Positions 8,976 through 18,313 are shown, counted from the stretch's first letter. The stretch: DNA of 64,000 nt from CALKAL01 sp051846895 (GCA_051846895.1 JBPYCQ010000010.1:37604-101603); one strand, 5' to 3'. Translations and numbers: made by a program. The notes: generated by a model not told the origin, from the sequence alone.

Positions 8976-9968
8976 TTAGGAATTCACTTTTTCTTTTCCA
9001 ATCACTTGTTCATAATTCCAACATGCAACTTCGCGGTCATTTACATGAAGTAATGGTGGTGCCTCACCAATACATTTTTCAGTTGCAAACTCACAACGCG
9101 GATGGAAACGACAACCTTTAGGTAAATCATTTAAGCTAGGGATAGTTCCTTTGATTGAATATAATCGCCCTTTTCCACCATCATCCTTGGGAATCGATTG
9201 AAGTAACCCTTTTGTATACGGATGAGTAGGTTCATCAAAGATCTGATACACAGTGCCTTGTTCAACAATCTTCCCAGCATACATAACGACGATTTTGTCA
9301 GCTATTTCTGCAGCAACTCCCATATCGTGAGTGATGAATATAATCGCCATATTTATTTTTTGTTTTAATTCATTAAGTAAGTTAAGAATTTGTGCTTCAA
9401 TTGTTACGTCTAATGCCGTCGTCGGTTCATCGGCAATCAGCAGCTTCGGGTTACAAGCAAGCGCAATAGCAATCATAATACGTTGTCTCATCCCACCTGA
9501 TAGTTCATGTGGATGCTGTTTCATTCGCACTTCAACATCGTTGATCCCGACTAACTCCAATAAACGACAAGCTCGCTCATAAGCTTCCTTCTGCCCAACC
9601 TTTTCATGACGCTCGATCCCTTCCATCAGTTGCCGGCCGATTGTAAAAACAGGATTCAACGCCGTCATAGGCTCTTGGAAAATGATTGAAATATCATTAC
9701 CACGAATATCTCGCATTTCATTTTGGCTTTTTTGAACTAAATCTTGCCCTTCAAAAAGAATTTCACCACCTGCAATAGAGCCATTTTCGTACTCTAGTAA
9801 ACGCATGATTGATAAACTCGTCACACTTTTACCACTACCAGATTCCCCAACGATACAAACTGTTTCACCTTCATTGACTTGAAAAGAAACATCATCAATC
9901 GCGCGAATCTTATCACCATCAGAATTGAATTCTACTTGCAAATTATTCACCTTCAGTAGCTCTTGCAT
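8976..9968 (-). CDS. peptide ABC transporter ATP-binding protein, OppD/DppD type
   Basis: A 330-aa ATPase beginning MQELLKVNNLQVEF, with Walker A GESGSGKSV near residue 40, ABC signature LSGGMRQR, Walker B LLIADEPTTALD and the family's C-terminal Cys motif CRFHPRCEFATEKC. The ATG at 9968 follows GGGGGTGAG, and the longer TTG start lies upstream of that site. It is the first transporter gene after the regulator and is the energising partner of the OppF-type ATPase. Confidence 0.93.
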   Translation of the reverse strand: MQELLKVNNLQVEFNSDGDKIRAIDDVSFQVNEGETVCIVGESGSGKSVTSLSIMRLLEYENGSIAGGEILFEGQDLVQKSQNEMRDIRGNDISIIFQEPMTALNPVFTIGRQLMEGIERHEKVGQKEAYERACRLLELVGINDVEVRMKQHPHELSGGMRQRIMIAIALACNPKLLIADEPTTALDVTIEAQILNLLNELKQKINMAIIFITHDMGVAAEIADKIVVMYAGKIVEQGTVYQIFDEPTHPYTKGLLQSIPKDDGGKGRLYSIKGTIPSLNDLPKGCRFHPRCEFATEKCIGEAPPLLHVNDREVACWNYEQVIGKEKVNS

Positions 9969-10012
9969 TGGTCTCACCCCCTTCAAAATATTAAATATTT
10001 AGAAAATTATAG

Positions 10013-10555
10013 TTAAAACACTACTGGAGTAATAACCCCAAGTAAATGTGTTTCATCATCCATTAAATTCTCACCATAATGTTCTAGATGAGATGGAAAA
10101 TGAATCGAATCACCTTCATAAATACAATATTCTTTATTATCAATTGTGAATTTAACTCCACCCTTTAAAACGTAATAAAACTCTTCACCCGAGAACTTAA
10201 ACGTATCTTTCCGACCTTGCTTTGGTCCTAAAATTAATATGTAAGGCGCTAAAACACGCTTATCAAAATTCCCGCCTAAATTAGCATATACCGTATCTAA
10301 ACCATCGACTTGGAATATTTTTTGTTCATCTTTTTTCGTTACGTAATTATAATGATGCCGATCTTGAAAAAACTCCGAAATATTAACTTCAAATGCATCC
10401 GCAATTTTTTTCAATGAACTAATCGCTAAGTTTGACGAACCACTTTCAACTTGAGATAAGAAGCCGGTGGATAAACCTGTTGCTTCACTTAAATCTTTAA
10501 GTGTCATTTCTTTAAGTTTTCTAATCGATTTAACCCTGTCCGCTACCTCCTTCAT
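10013..10555 (-). CDS. XRE-family regulator with C-terminal cupin domain
   Basis: A 180-aa regulator. Residues 1-65 form a helix-turn-helix (DLSEATGLSTGFLSQVESG is the recognition region). Residues 105-175 form a small cupin (EEFYYVLKGGVKF, GDSIHFPSHLEH) that probably binds an effector. It is the first gene of the peptide-use unit and ends 45 bp before the OppD gene, so it is the likely local regulator. The ATG follows GGGGGGAGAG. Whether it represses or activates, and its ligand, are unknown. A second regulator of this architecture lies at 54333. Confidence 0.85.
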   Translation of the reverse strand: MKEVADRVKSIRKLKEMTLKDLSEATGLSTGFLSQVESGSSNLAISSLKKIADAFEVNISEFFQDRHHYNYVTKKDEQKIFQVDGLDTVYANLGGNFDKRVLAPYILILGPKQGRKDTFKFSGEEFYYVLKGGVKFTIDNKEYCIYEGDSIHFPSHLEHYGENLMDDETHLLGVITPVVF

Positions 10556-11137
10556 TAAACTCTCCCCCCTTCGAACATAAACATATTTCGAGTTTTGAAA
10601 GAAAAAATATAACTTTTAATGCATAAATATACGTTGGAAATAAAAATAAAAACACTTACTCTAGTAAAACTTATACCATTTTTAACCTATACTAAATAAT
10701 TTAAGTACTACTAAACTTTTTAATGGATTTATCATATTCTAACATAATCATTTGAATTGTCTATACTATTTTATATATTTTTAATCTTTTTAATTAAATG
10801 TACAAATTGTAAGCGCTTTATGTGGAAAAGCTAGTAGTGATAGGGCTTTCAGACTACAATTAAATGGAAACTAATTTTTGGATAATAAACAAAAAAGCCC
10901 CTACTATTAAAAGTAAGAGCTTTATGAAAAAATATTATTATAAATAAAGCATGAAAATCTTTAGTTACTAAAATCATCCACCCTAACACCTATTCTTTTA
11001 TGTCGAAATCTCTGCTATTATATAAATATGATTACTTCAAAATTGTTAATCAAATGAATTAATGAACATATAAATATTAAACGAGCCTTTTCTTTCTATA
11101 TAAGTAGATGGAAAAAATTTAGAAAGGATAAATCGAG
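10556..11137. other. AT-rich intergenic region with cre-like site
   Basis: The region separates the divergent XRE-cupin and dedA genes. It holds a cre-like palindrome (10809-10822) and a weak stem with mismatches at about 10893-10923 (AAAGCCCCTAC against GTAAGAGCTTT). No ORF with a ribosome binding site was seen apart from the short one just before dedA. Confidence 0.5.
10809..10822. promoter_or_regulatory. cre-like (CcpA) site
   Basis: TGTAAGCGCTTTAT resembles the catabolite response element around the central AAGCGCTT. The identical 14-mer occurs in reverse orientation upstream of the HMG-CoA reductase gene. It is 254 bp upstream of the XRE-cupin start, so a role in the peptide operon is uncertain. 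Confidence 0.45.
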
Positions 11138-11173
11138 ATGACATTTTACAAACAATTATCTCGAGGTGGATAG
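11138..11173 (+). CDS. possible 11-codon leader ORF before dedA
   Basis: ATG at 11138 is preceded by GAAAGGA at good distance and opens an 11-codon frame (MTFYKQLSRGG) whose TAG ends 3 bp before the dedA ATG. The dedA ribosome binding site (GAGGTGG) lies inside it, which would couple the two translations. TCGAGAT (11134-11140) and ATCTCGA (11158-11164) can pair and bury the start. It could be chance. Confidence 0.3.
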   Translation: MTFYKQLSRGG

Positions 11174-11176
11174 AGG

Positions 11177-11761
11177 ATGGAATGGGGAAACTTAATAACA
11201 CAATACGGATATATTATTATTTTTATCGTCCTTTTATTAGGAATTATCGGTCTACCAATTCCTGATGAGGTATTACTCACTTACGTTGGTTATAACGTCT
11301 TTCTCGGAAGACTTTCATTATATTATTCACTTATGTTCGGTATGGCTGGAGCAATATGTGGAATTTCTATAAGTTATCTACTAGGTTTTAAGTTCGGACC
11401 TCCACTTATTAAACGTTTCGGTCCGAGATTCCGTATTACTGAACAAAAAGTTGACAATGTTCGGTTTAAGTTCAGTAAATATGGAGGTTTTTTTCTCATT
11501 GGAAGTTACTTCCTGCCTGGCATTCGTCATATCGCCGCATATCTAGCTGGGATGACGACATACAGATTTCGCTTATTCGCAGTCTTTGCTTTTTTAGGAG
11601 CAATCGTATGGGTGTGCTGCTTTATTTTTCTAGGAATTATTTTAGGCCAAAATTGGTTTATTATTGAAAATGTTTTCCGAAAAACAACCTTTATTTTTAT
11701 CACCATGTTAATCGTGTTTGTTATATATATGTTTAACCGTAAAAATACTGTTACGGAATAA
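11177..11761 (+). CDS. DedA family membrane protein
   Basis: A 194-aa multi-pass membrane protein of the DedA/SNARE-associated family. These act as undecaprenyl-phosphate or phospholipid flippases and scramblases and need the proton motive force. Family marks are GLPIPDEVLLTYVG near the N-terminus and FLPGIRHIAAYLAG (about residues 117-130). Four to five hydrophobic segments are evident and the length is typical. Its 3' end overlaps the convergent psd gene by 11 bp, so it lies next to phospholipid synthesis genes. The transported lipid cannot be told from the sequence. Confidence 0.85.
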   Translation: MEWGNLITQYGYIIIFIVLLLGIIGLPIPDEVLLTYVGYNVFLGRLSLYYSLMFGMAGAICGISISYLLGFKFGPPLIKRFGPRFRITEQKVDNVRFKFSKYGGFFLIGSYFLPGIRHIAAYLAGMTTYRFRLFAVFAFLGAIVWVCCFIFLGIILGQNWFIIENVFRKTTFIFITMLIVFVIYMFNRKNTVTE

Positions 11762-12539
11762 AAAGTACTTTTTCACCAAATTTCATTTCTTTTCCTTCGT
11801 GCAAATCATCGCAAAACTGAAAATCACTATTTTCAATCAGCAAAATGACAGTAGAACCAAAGGAGAAATACGCTAACTCTTCTCCGCGTTCTACGTCATT
11901 ACGTTGATTTGTAAGATGAATACTATTTACATTTAATGCACCCACTTTAACAACCGCTATAAATCCAGCTTCAGTTTCAAGCTCTGTAATTCTTCGATAA
12001 TTTGTTGATAACGGGCGATCACCGAATTTCAAACCAAGCTTGTTCACTGGAAAAGATTTACCACCTAACGTCCAGTGGTCACGAATTTCTCCTTTAAAAG
12101 GACTATGAATTCGGTGATAGTGCTGAGGTGATAAATAAAAAATGATAAATTTACCCCCCATATATTTGTCTGCCTTCTCTTTACTCCCAAGCATTTCGAC
12201 AAAATCAAGTTCTCTTTTCTTAACTTCCACCTTGTCCACATCTTTGATAGAACCGAATTGACTTGCAACTCCATCAACTGGACTCACAATAACATTTTTA
12301 CCTACATCAACTAGTCTCGCATCCTTTTTCAAATTTCGCGTAAAAAAATGATGCAAGCTTTCATAATCACGAATTGATAAACTCATCTCATCGCGATTGA
12401 TTTTATACACTTTAGCAAAAAGAGGAACAAAGCCCCTACTCCATTTCGAATTAGAAAATTTGACGAGCAGTTTTGAAATTAACCGACTCCCAGTTAATTC
12501 AACAAAAACTTTAAACATCCACCTTAACACATTGTTCAT
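11751..12539 (-). CDS. psd: phosphatidylserine decarboxylase
   Basis: This proenzyme makes phosphatidylethanolamine from phosphatidylserine at the membrane. The central YHRIHSPFKG contains the conserved His. The self-cleavage site is FGSTVILL near the C-terminus, whose Ser becomes the pyruvoyl group (FGST in place of the more common LGST). The frame is open to 12605, but the N-terminal family match begins near 12539. The ATG there has GGGAG directly abutting it, while a GTG at 12530 has better spacing, so the exact start is unsure. It is divergent from pssA, which makes its substrate. Confidence 0.88.
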   Translation of the reverse strand: MNNVLRWMFKVFVELTGSRLISKLLVKFSNSKWSRGFVPLFAKVYKINRDEMSLSIRDYESLHHFFTRNLKKDARLVDVGKNVIVSPVDGVASQFGSIKDVDKVEVKKRELDFVEMLGSKEKADKYMGGKFIIFYLSPQHYHRIHSPFKGEIRDHWTLGGKSFPVNKLGLKFGDRPLSTNYRRITELETEAGFIAVVKVGALNVNSIHLTNQRNDVERGEELAYFSFGSTVILLIENSDFQFCDDLHEGKEMKFGEKVLFIP

Positions 12540-12690
12540 CTCCCTGAAGCGACCATTTTTATTAAAATTTACATAATAACAAATAATAATTCTTTTGAAC
12601 CACAAAGTAAATGGTATAATCTTATTATTACTTCACGATATAATACTGTCAAAACTAATATAAACTTTACGGAATAACAGGTGATGAAAT

Positions 12691-13428
12691 ATGAAAATCA
12701 AACAACAGATACCGAATTTTATTACATTAGGAAACCTCTATTGCGGTTTTTTATCAATTGGATATGCCGCAGTCGGTCAATATAGTAACGCAGCGATTCT
12801 TGTCTTAATTGGCATGATGCTCGATAGTATGGACGGTAGAGTCGCAAGGATGCTCAAAGCGGAAAGCCCAATAGGTAAACAACTCGACTCACTTGCAGAT
12901 ATTGTTACCTTTGGTGTGGCACCTTGTTATTTAGTTTACTACACCATTTTCTTTCAAAACGGTTTACTCGGCTTCGCTGTTGCAGGACTATTTCCGTTAT
13001 TCGGAGCATACCGACTAGCAAGATTTAATGTAACTCCCGATGACGAAAATATGGACTACTTCACTGGAGTACCCATCACAGCCGCGGGAGGAATTCTAGC
13101 ACTCTTAACATTATTTAATACACATATTCCAAACATTGTTACCACAGTCATCTTTACAGCACTATGTTTCTTAATGGTAAGTAAAATTAAAATCCCAAGC
13201 TTAAAAAGCGTCCCTTTACCTAAATACGGAACGATAATAACGATATTTCTAGGCGCAGTTCTTGTCGTCATCGATATCGGCGCTTATCGTAAATTCCCCT
13301 ACTTAGTTTACATCGCAACACCTATTTATATCATTTACGTCGCTTATCGATTTATAAAAGTGAGGGATGGTGGTAAAAGTGGGGCTACAGAAAGTAAGGA
13401 GGATCATCTCGATTCAACCAATTCATAA
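12691..13428 (+). CDS. pssA: CDP-diacylglycerol--serine O-phosphatidyltransferase
   Basis: A 245-aa membrane enzyme that makes phosphatidylserine from CDP-diacylglycerol and serine. The CDP-alcohol phosphotransferase motif is complete: DSMDGRVAR at about residues 46-54, then Gly and two Asp residues in GKQLDSLAD. About six to eight hydrophobic segments follow. The start follows AGGTGATG. It is divergent from psd with about 150 bp between, and the two encode successive steps to phosphatidylethanolamine. Confidence 0.92.
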   Translation: MKIKQQIPNFITLGNLYCGFLSIGYAAVGQYSNAAILVLIGMMLDSMDGRVARMLKAESPIGKQLDSLADIVTFGVAPCYLVYYTIFFQNGLLGFAVAGLFPLFGAYRLARFNVTPDDENMDYFTGVPITAAGGILALLTLFNTHIPNIVTTVIFTALCFLMVSKIKIPSLKSVPLPKYGTIITIFLGAVLVVIDIGAYRKFPYLVYIATPIYIIYVAYRFIKVRDGGKSGATESKEDHLDSTNS

Positions 13429-13495
13429 GACATGTAAGTTTTTTAGAAATTGAAAAGATTTGAAAAGTGATTACTAAACTCAGAGTAGACATACT

Positions 13496-13736
13496 AGCGT
13501 AGGAAATATACGTAGACTCCTGGTCGACATAAACGCCACGTCCTGTGGTACCGTCGACACTAGGTCGTCCTGACCGTCGCGTCGCGGAAGGAATGGCATA
13601 GGTGAGACCCCTAAAGACGAGTTAGCACGAGGTCGGCTAAAAGTGTCACGTCCTTATGACAGCCGACACTTGGATCGTCCTGCTCGTCGGAGACTCACCA
13701 ACCACCCGCGGAAAGCCGGAGTATGTTCCGGAGCGG
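13496..13736. repeat. Bacillaceae-type palindromic repeat element
   Basis: This GC-rich stretch in an otherwise AT-rich gap begins AGCGTAGGAAATATACG and ends CGGAGTATGTTCCGGAGCG, which are imperfect inverted ends. GGTGAGACCCC and AGACTCACC inside it resemble the dispersed non-coding repeats of many Bacillaceae genomes. Within it, 13537-13579 and 13647-13690 are imperfect direct repeats (CACGTCCT..CCGACACT..GTCGTCCTG type). The whole 370-bp gap between pssA and the dehydrogenase gene holds no ORF with a ribosome binding site. Confidence 0.7.
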
Positions 13737-13798
13737 GTCTGATACACTAAATCCTTATGTTCGATAGCTCTAAAACAAAAACGCTTTTCTCCAAAACG

Positions 13799-15502
13799 CT
13801 AACTTAAAACAACCGCTTCAAACCGCTTTAGCTCTGCCGGCTCCACTAAAACTTCATCATGCTTCCACAATGTTTCAAGGAAAATTTCCGCAATCGCTTT
13901 TTGACGCACATCTCCATTAACTGCCAGTTCAATCGCTACAACACTCTCAAAAATATCGACCATCCACTTCGTCAAATCCTTACAATAATGAGTTTGCAAG
14001 TCATAAGAAAGAAGCTTTATTTTATTCGTTCGCTCAATTAATTTTGATAACTCACCCTTAACTTTTTGAACCCACTCAGATAATTCATCTTTTACACCCG
14101 ACTTCGCTTCCACTCGACCTAACCGCTTCAGCATTTCTTCCGTATATACAGAATCGATATTAAACTTCTTCAATAACCGTAAAACTTCTAGCCCTAAAAT
14201 ATTTGCTGTCCCTTCCCAGACCGTCAACACCTGGGCATCACGCAGCAGTCTTGGCGTAACAAAATCTTCAATATACCCATTGCCACCATGCATCTCAATC
14301 GCTTCATGCGCGAAATGCACCGCTTGATCAGCTGTCTCCATTTTCATCATCGCGACATACAATCTGAAAAGCGCACGTTCCCGTTCAGTAACCAGATGTT
14401 TCGACTCCAAACCCATCACCCGGTCCATCATCTCAATCACTTCAAACACCGCGCGCATCTCAACTTCCTGCTTAGCCACCATTTGCGATAACGTCGCACG
14501 AACCATTGAAAAAGCAGTCAGCTTTTGGCCAAAAGTAATACGCCCCTCCGCGTAAGACTTCGCTTCCAAATAAGCCCGACGCATAATCCCTAACGACGCC
14601 ACAGCATTAGACACCCGCGACAAATTAAGCGCCTCAATCATATAATAAAAACCATGATTTTCCTCACCAACAAGATAAGCCCTAGCCCCCTCAAACTCAA
14701 CCTCAGCAGACGGAACCGCCCGAACACCAAGCTTATCCTTTAACCGACGAATTCGTAAACGACCATCACGCCGATTCTCCTCCCAAGGCACAAGGAAAAG
14801 ACTCAAACCCCTCGTTCCATCAGGCGCCCCCTTAAGACGCGCCAACACCATCGCAACACCACAAGCCCCCGCATTACTAGCAAAATACTTCTCACCCGTA
14901 ATCCGATAACAATCACCATCTTGCACCGCTTCAACCACATTCGCACCAACATCTGAACCACCTTGACGCTCCGTTAAAAACGTCGCCCCCTCATAAAGCT
15001 CCACCTCACCCGTCGACAACACATGAGGCAAAAACCGCTCCTTCAACTCAGACGAAGCATAATGATCAATTAAATACGCCGTCGCCTTCGTCAAAGTCAC
15101 CGGACAAGCAAGCCCAGGCTCAGCCATCGACAACAAATACGTCAAACCATACGCATACACATAATTCCCCTTATGACCTAACTCAGGAATCTCCTTATGA
15201 ATATAACCAACAATCCCCGTATTGTACGTATCCTCAACCGACTCTTTGTACCCCTCATTCAGCCAAACCTCAGAAACCTCATTCCCCATCTTGTCATAAC
15301 GAATAAGCCGCGGCTCACCCTCACGATCAGTATGCACCGCACGCCGACCCAACTCATTCGCACACAACTCACCATACCGGTTCAATACACCATCCGCCCA
15401 GCTATAAAAACCCTCAGATAACGAGCCCTTTAATATATATTGCAAATTTTTATCTTCTTTGAAAAAATTAAGACGTTCTTCTTTTATGTTCAATGTAACC
15501 AT
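13799..15502 (-). CDS. acyl-CoA dehydrogenase family protein (AidB-like branch)
   Basis: A 567-aa flavoprotein, longer than the usual 380-aa acyl-CoA dehydrogenases and closer to the AidB-like branch. FAD/substrate motifs include TFLTERQGGSDVGANV (about residue 180), EKYFASNAGA, EMHGGNGYIED and VWEGTANILGLEVLR near residue 440. Residues 460-567 form an extra helical C-terminal region. The ATG follows GAGGAGGG. It is the last gene of a MerR/ligase/dehydrogenase unit, which suggests acyl-CoA catabolism. The AidB relation means that the dehydrogenase substrate is uncertain. Confidence 0.85.
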   Translation of the reverse strand: MVTLNIKEERLNFFKEDKNLQYILKGSLSEGFYSWADGVLNRYGELCANELGRRAVHTDREGEPRLIRYDKMGNEVSEVWLNEGYKESVEDTYNTGIVGYIHKEIPELGHKGNYVYAYGLTYLLSMAEPGLACPVTLTKATAYLIDHYASSELKERFLPHVLSTGEVELYEGATFLTERQGGSDVGANVVEAVQDGDCYRITGEKYFASNAGACGVAMVLARLKGAPDGTRGLSLFLVPWEENRRDGRLRIRRLKDKLGVRAVPSAEVEFEGARAYLVGEENHGFYYMIEALNLSRVSNAVASLGIMRRAYLEAKSYAEGRITFGQKLTAFSMVRATLSQMVAKQEVEMRAVFEVIEMMDRVMGLESKHLVTERERALFRLYVAMMKMETADQAVHFAHEAIEMHGGNGYIEDFVTPRLLRDAQVLTVWEGTANILGLEVLRLLKKFNIDSVYTEEMLKRLGRVEAKSGVKDELSEWVQKVKGELSKLIERTNKIKLLSYDLQTHYCKDLTKWMVDIFESVVAIELAVNGDVRQKAIAEIFLETLWKHDEVLVEPAELKRFEAVVLS

Positions 15503-15616
15503 TAATTAGCCCTCCTCACATGATGTATAAATAAAGACTTCCAAAACGTCAGTGCTGAAACAACCTTCAGAATAGTGCTCCTAACCCGTTGAGCAGAATA
15601 TAGGATCCCAAACCTG

Positions 15617-16020
15617 CGACGGTCGGAGGTGCACTCGTGACGGTCGGAGTTTACCTCGCGACGGTCGAAGTTACAACCGTGACGGTCGAAGTTGCACCCA
15701 CGACGGCCGAAGTTGCACCCGCGACGGTCGAAGTTGCGCCCACGACGGTCGAAGTTACGCCACGACGGCCGAAGTTCTTCCACGACGGTCGAAGTTGCGC
15801 CGCGACGGTCGAAGTTACGCCGCGACGGTCGAAGTTGCGCCCACGACGGTCGAAGTTCTGCCCACGACGGTCGAAGTTGCACCCACGACGGTCGAAGTTC
15901 TGCCCACGACGGTCGAAGTTGCGCTACGACGGTCGAAGTTACGCCGCGACGGTCGAAGTTGCGCCCACGACGGTCGAAGTTCTGCCCACGACGGTCGAAG
16001 TTACTGCCAAGACGTCCGAA
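15617..16020. repeat. GC-rich 20/21-bp tandem repeat array (CGACGGTCGAAGTT family)
   Basis: About 19 units of 20 or 21 bp share the core CGACGGTCGAAGTT, followed by a variable 6-7 bp such as GCGCCCA, ACGCCG or CTGCCCA. The array fills the gap between the dehydrogenase and ligase genes of one operon. Several long open frames through it are by-products of the repeat. The GC content is far above that of the flanks. Confidence 0.95.
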
Positions 16021-16078
16021 CATCACCAAATAATCATCCTCTAGCCGTCGCATCACTCCTCAAAAAACGGACCTCATC

Positions 16079-17593
16079 CTAATTCCCAACTCGCTCCCTC
16101 AATTGATGCTTCAACAATTTCCCTGTCGCATTCCGAGGCAATTCATCTAACTGTTCATACAGTTTTGGAATTTTATAATCGGCAAGCTTTCCTTGCAGAA
16201 ACCGTTTACATTCCGTCGCTAAATCACCTAGCTCACCTTCGACAACCACAAACGCCTTCACAGTTTCACCCCAGTCAGGATTCGGCACCCCAACGACGGC
16301 AACATCAGAAATATTCGGATGTGTCAGCAATAAATTTTCAATTTCTTTTGGGTAAATGTTGACCCCTCCAGAAATAATAATGTCTTTCTTCCGATCAATC
16401 ACCCAGTAGTACCCATCTTCATCTTGCCGCGCCATGTCGCCAGTATATAACCAGCCATCTTTAAGTACTTCTTTCGTTTTTTCCTCATCTTTATAATACG
16501 CCTTCATATTCCCTTCACCACGAAGGACGATTTCACCAACTTCACCCGGCTCAACATCAATACCATTTTCATCAACAAGTCGGATTTCACAATTCAACGC
16601 GCCACGATTCCCGATACTACCAGCCTTTTCTTCATGATCGTCAAATCCAAGCAACGTTCCATTCGGCCCCGCTTCTGTTAGACCATAAACACAAACTAAT
16701 CGGTCCGTCGCAAACTTTTGCTTCACAAATTTCACTTCCTCTTTCGAAAGCGGTGCCCCGCCGTAAACCCAATACTCCATCGAAGATAAATCATATTTTT
16801 CAATATCAGGATGCTTTGCTGACCCTAAATAAGCAATCGGTGCACCGAAGAAATGCGTCGTCTTTTCCTCTGAAACCGTTTTCAATAATAAGTCTGGAGT
16901 AAACGTCGGCACCAACACATGAGTCGCCCCGACATACGTTCCCGCCACCATAAACAAATGAAGTGGCGCTGAATGACTAAGCGGCATCATGTGCAACACT
17001 CGACTCTCAGGCTTCATTGACATTTCAACACAAATCGTTAACGCGACGGTTAAAATATTACGATAAGTAAATAAAACTCCCTTTGGATCCCCTGTTGTTC
17101 CAGAAGTATATAAAATAGACGCCTCATCATCCTCAGTTAAGTCGCACTCAATCTCCTCAGAAGAACCATTCTCCAAAAGCTGCTCAAACGACAACCAGTT
17201 CTCTTCACCCGAGCCCGTTTTTATAAAAACTAAATCAATTAACTTCGGCAAACTCTTGACCTGTTCAAAAAGTAACTCATGTGTGACAAAAGCGACCGCA
17301 TCACTATGCTTTAAAATATACATAATCTCCTGCTGCACTAACCGAGCATTAATTGGAACGATAATCGCCCCCAACCTCTGAACAGCAAAATAAGTATACA
17401 AGAACTCCTTCGTATTCGGCATGTGCAACACAACTTTATCACCTTTTTTAATTCCAAGAACTCGAAGACTATCAGCTAAACGATTCACCTGCTCAATCCA
17501 ACTCGAATACGTGACCCTCTCATACGGAGTAACAATCCCTTCATGCTCCGGATACTTACGCGCCATGACAGAAAGCAAATTAGGTACATTCAT
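16079..17593 (-). CDS. AMP-dependent acyl-CoA synthetase (long-chain fatty acid CoA ligase type)
   Basis: A 504-aa adenylate-forming enzyme that activates a carboxylic acid to its CoA thioester. Visible motifs are the P-loop-like LYTSGTTGDPKG (about residue 155), YGLTEAGPN, GWLYTGDMARQDEDG, the hinge DRKKDIIISGG and the C-terminal catalytic Lys in NATGKLLKHQ. The ATG at 17593 follows GGAGGG, while a longer start at 17614 lies upstream of it. It starts 4 bp after the MerR gene stop, so the two are co-transcribed. Chain length preference is not evident. Confidence 0.9.
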   Translation of the reverse strand: MNVPNLLSVMARKYPEHEGIVTPYERVTYSSWIEQVNRLADSLRVLGIKKGDKVVLHMPNTKEFLYTYFAVQRLGAIIVPINARLVQQEIMYILKHSDAVAFVTHELLFEQVKSLPKLIDLVFIKTGSGEENWLSFEQLLENGSSEEIECDLTEDDEASILYTSGTTGDPKGVLFTYRNILTVALTICVEMSMKPESRVLHMMPLSHSAPLHLFMVAGTYVGATHVLVPTFTPDLLLKTVSEEKTTHFFGAPIAYLGSAKHPDIEKYDLSSMEYWVYGGAPLSKEEVKFVKQKFATDRLVCVYGLTEAGPNGTLLGFDDHEEKAGSIGNRGALNCEIRLVDENGIDVEPGEVGEIVLRGEGNMKAYYKDEEKTKEVLKDGWLYTGDMARQDEDGYYWVIDRKKDIIISGGVNIYPKEIENLLLTHPNISDVAVVGVPNPDWGETVKAFVVVEGELGDLATECKRFLQGKLADYKIPKLYEQLDELPRNATGKLLKHQLRERVGN

Positions 17594-17597
17594 TAAC

Positions 17598-17987
17598 TTA
17601 ACCCTCCAAATCATTTAATTTCTTCTTAAACAATTCCATTAACTGTTCCATCTCATCGCGAATAATCGCTAACTCCTCAATCCGATGCGTCACCTCCTCA
17701 ATTTTTTCCTTACCATATTCGATTGTCCGTTCCAACTGCTTTTTCCCAGTACGGTCACGGTCAAAAAGCTCAATCATCTCACGAATCTCATCAAGCTTAA
17801 AGCCATACTTCTTCCCACGAACAATAAGAAGCATCCGCGTCCGCTCTTTTCTTCTATAAATACGACGCCCACTTTCCGTTCTTTCCGGAGTCAACAACCC
17901 CAACTCCTCATAATAACGAATCGTCCTTTTCGTCACCCCGAACTCGTCAGCAAGAGCCCCAATCGAATATGTACCTGTCGTCTCCAT
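17598..17987 (-). CDS. MerR family transcriptional regulator
   Basis: A 129-aa regulator. Residues 7-75 form the winged helix (YSIGALADEFGVTKRTIRYY, then ESGRRIYRRKERTR) and residues 80-129 a dimerising coiled coil. There are no metal-binding cysteines, so it is not a metal sensor of the MerR/CueR kind. As first gene of the ligase/dehydrogenase operon it resembles MerR regulators of acyl-CoA and branched-chain degradation in Bacillus (LiuR-like). That assignment is by context. The ATG follows AAGGGTGA. Confidence 0.85.
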   Translation of the reverse strand: METTGTYSIGALADEFGVTKRTIRYYEELGLLTPERTESGRRIYRRKERTRMLLIVRGKKYGFKLDEIREMIELFDRDRTGKKQLERTIEYGKEKIEEVTHRIEELAIIRDEMEQLMELFKKKLNDLEG

Positions 17988-18313
17988 GTCTGTTCACCCT
18001 TATTTTGAATATTCATACAATTAATATTATAACAGTTACGTTAACGTCAACTTCAAGGTAAGAAAAATAAAAAATGATGCCCTACAATTACTAAACAAAA
18101 ATTAGTCCAGCGCACACGCCAAAGTAATTCTAAAAAGACTTCCAAAACTACTAATATGACCTTTAAATTATAAGTCTTTTTAACTAATCATTTCATAAAC
18201 TAGTAATAAAACTTCCTAATCTAATCTACATCTCTCAATTTACTAATAATATAGTGCTTTAGTTTCTGAAAATTTAGATTTATAATAAGGAAGATAAAGG
18301 GGGTTTGTTATTA
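17988..18313. other. intergenic region, divergent promoters
   Basis: AT-rich gap between the divergent MerR operon and the symporter operon. A plausible weak promoter for the latter is TTTAGT (18258-18263) with TATAAT (18281-18286) at 17-bp spacing. Nothing else stands out. Confidence 0.4.
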
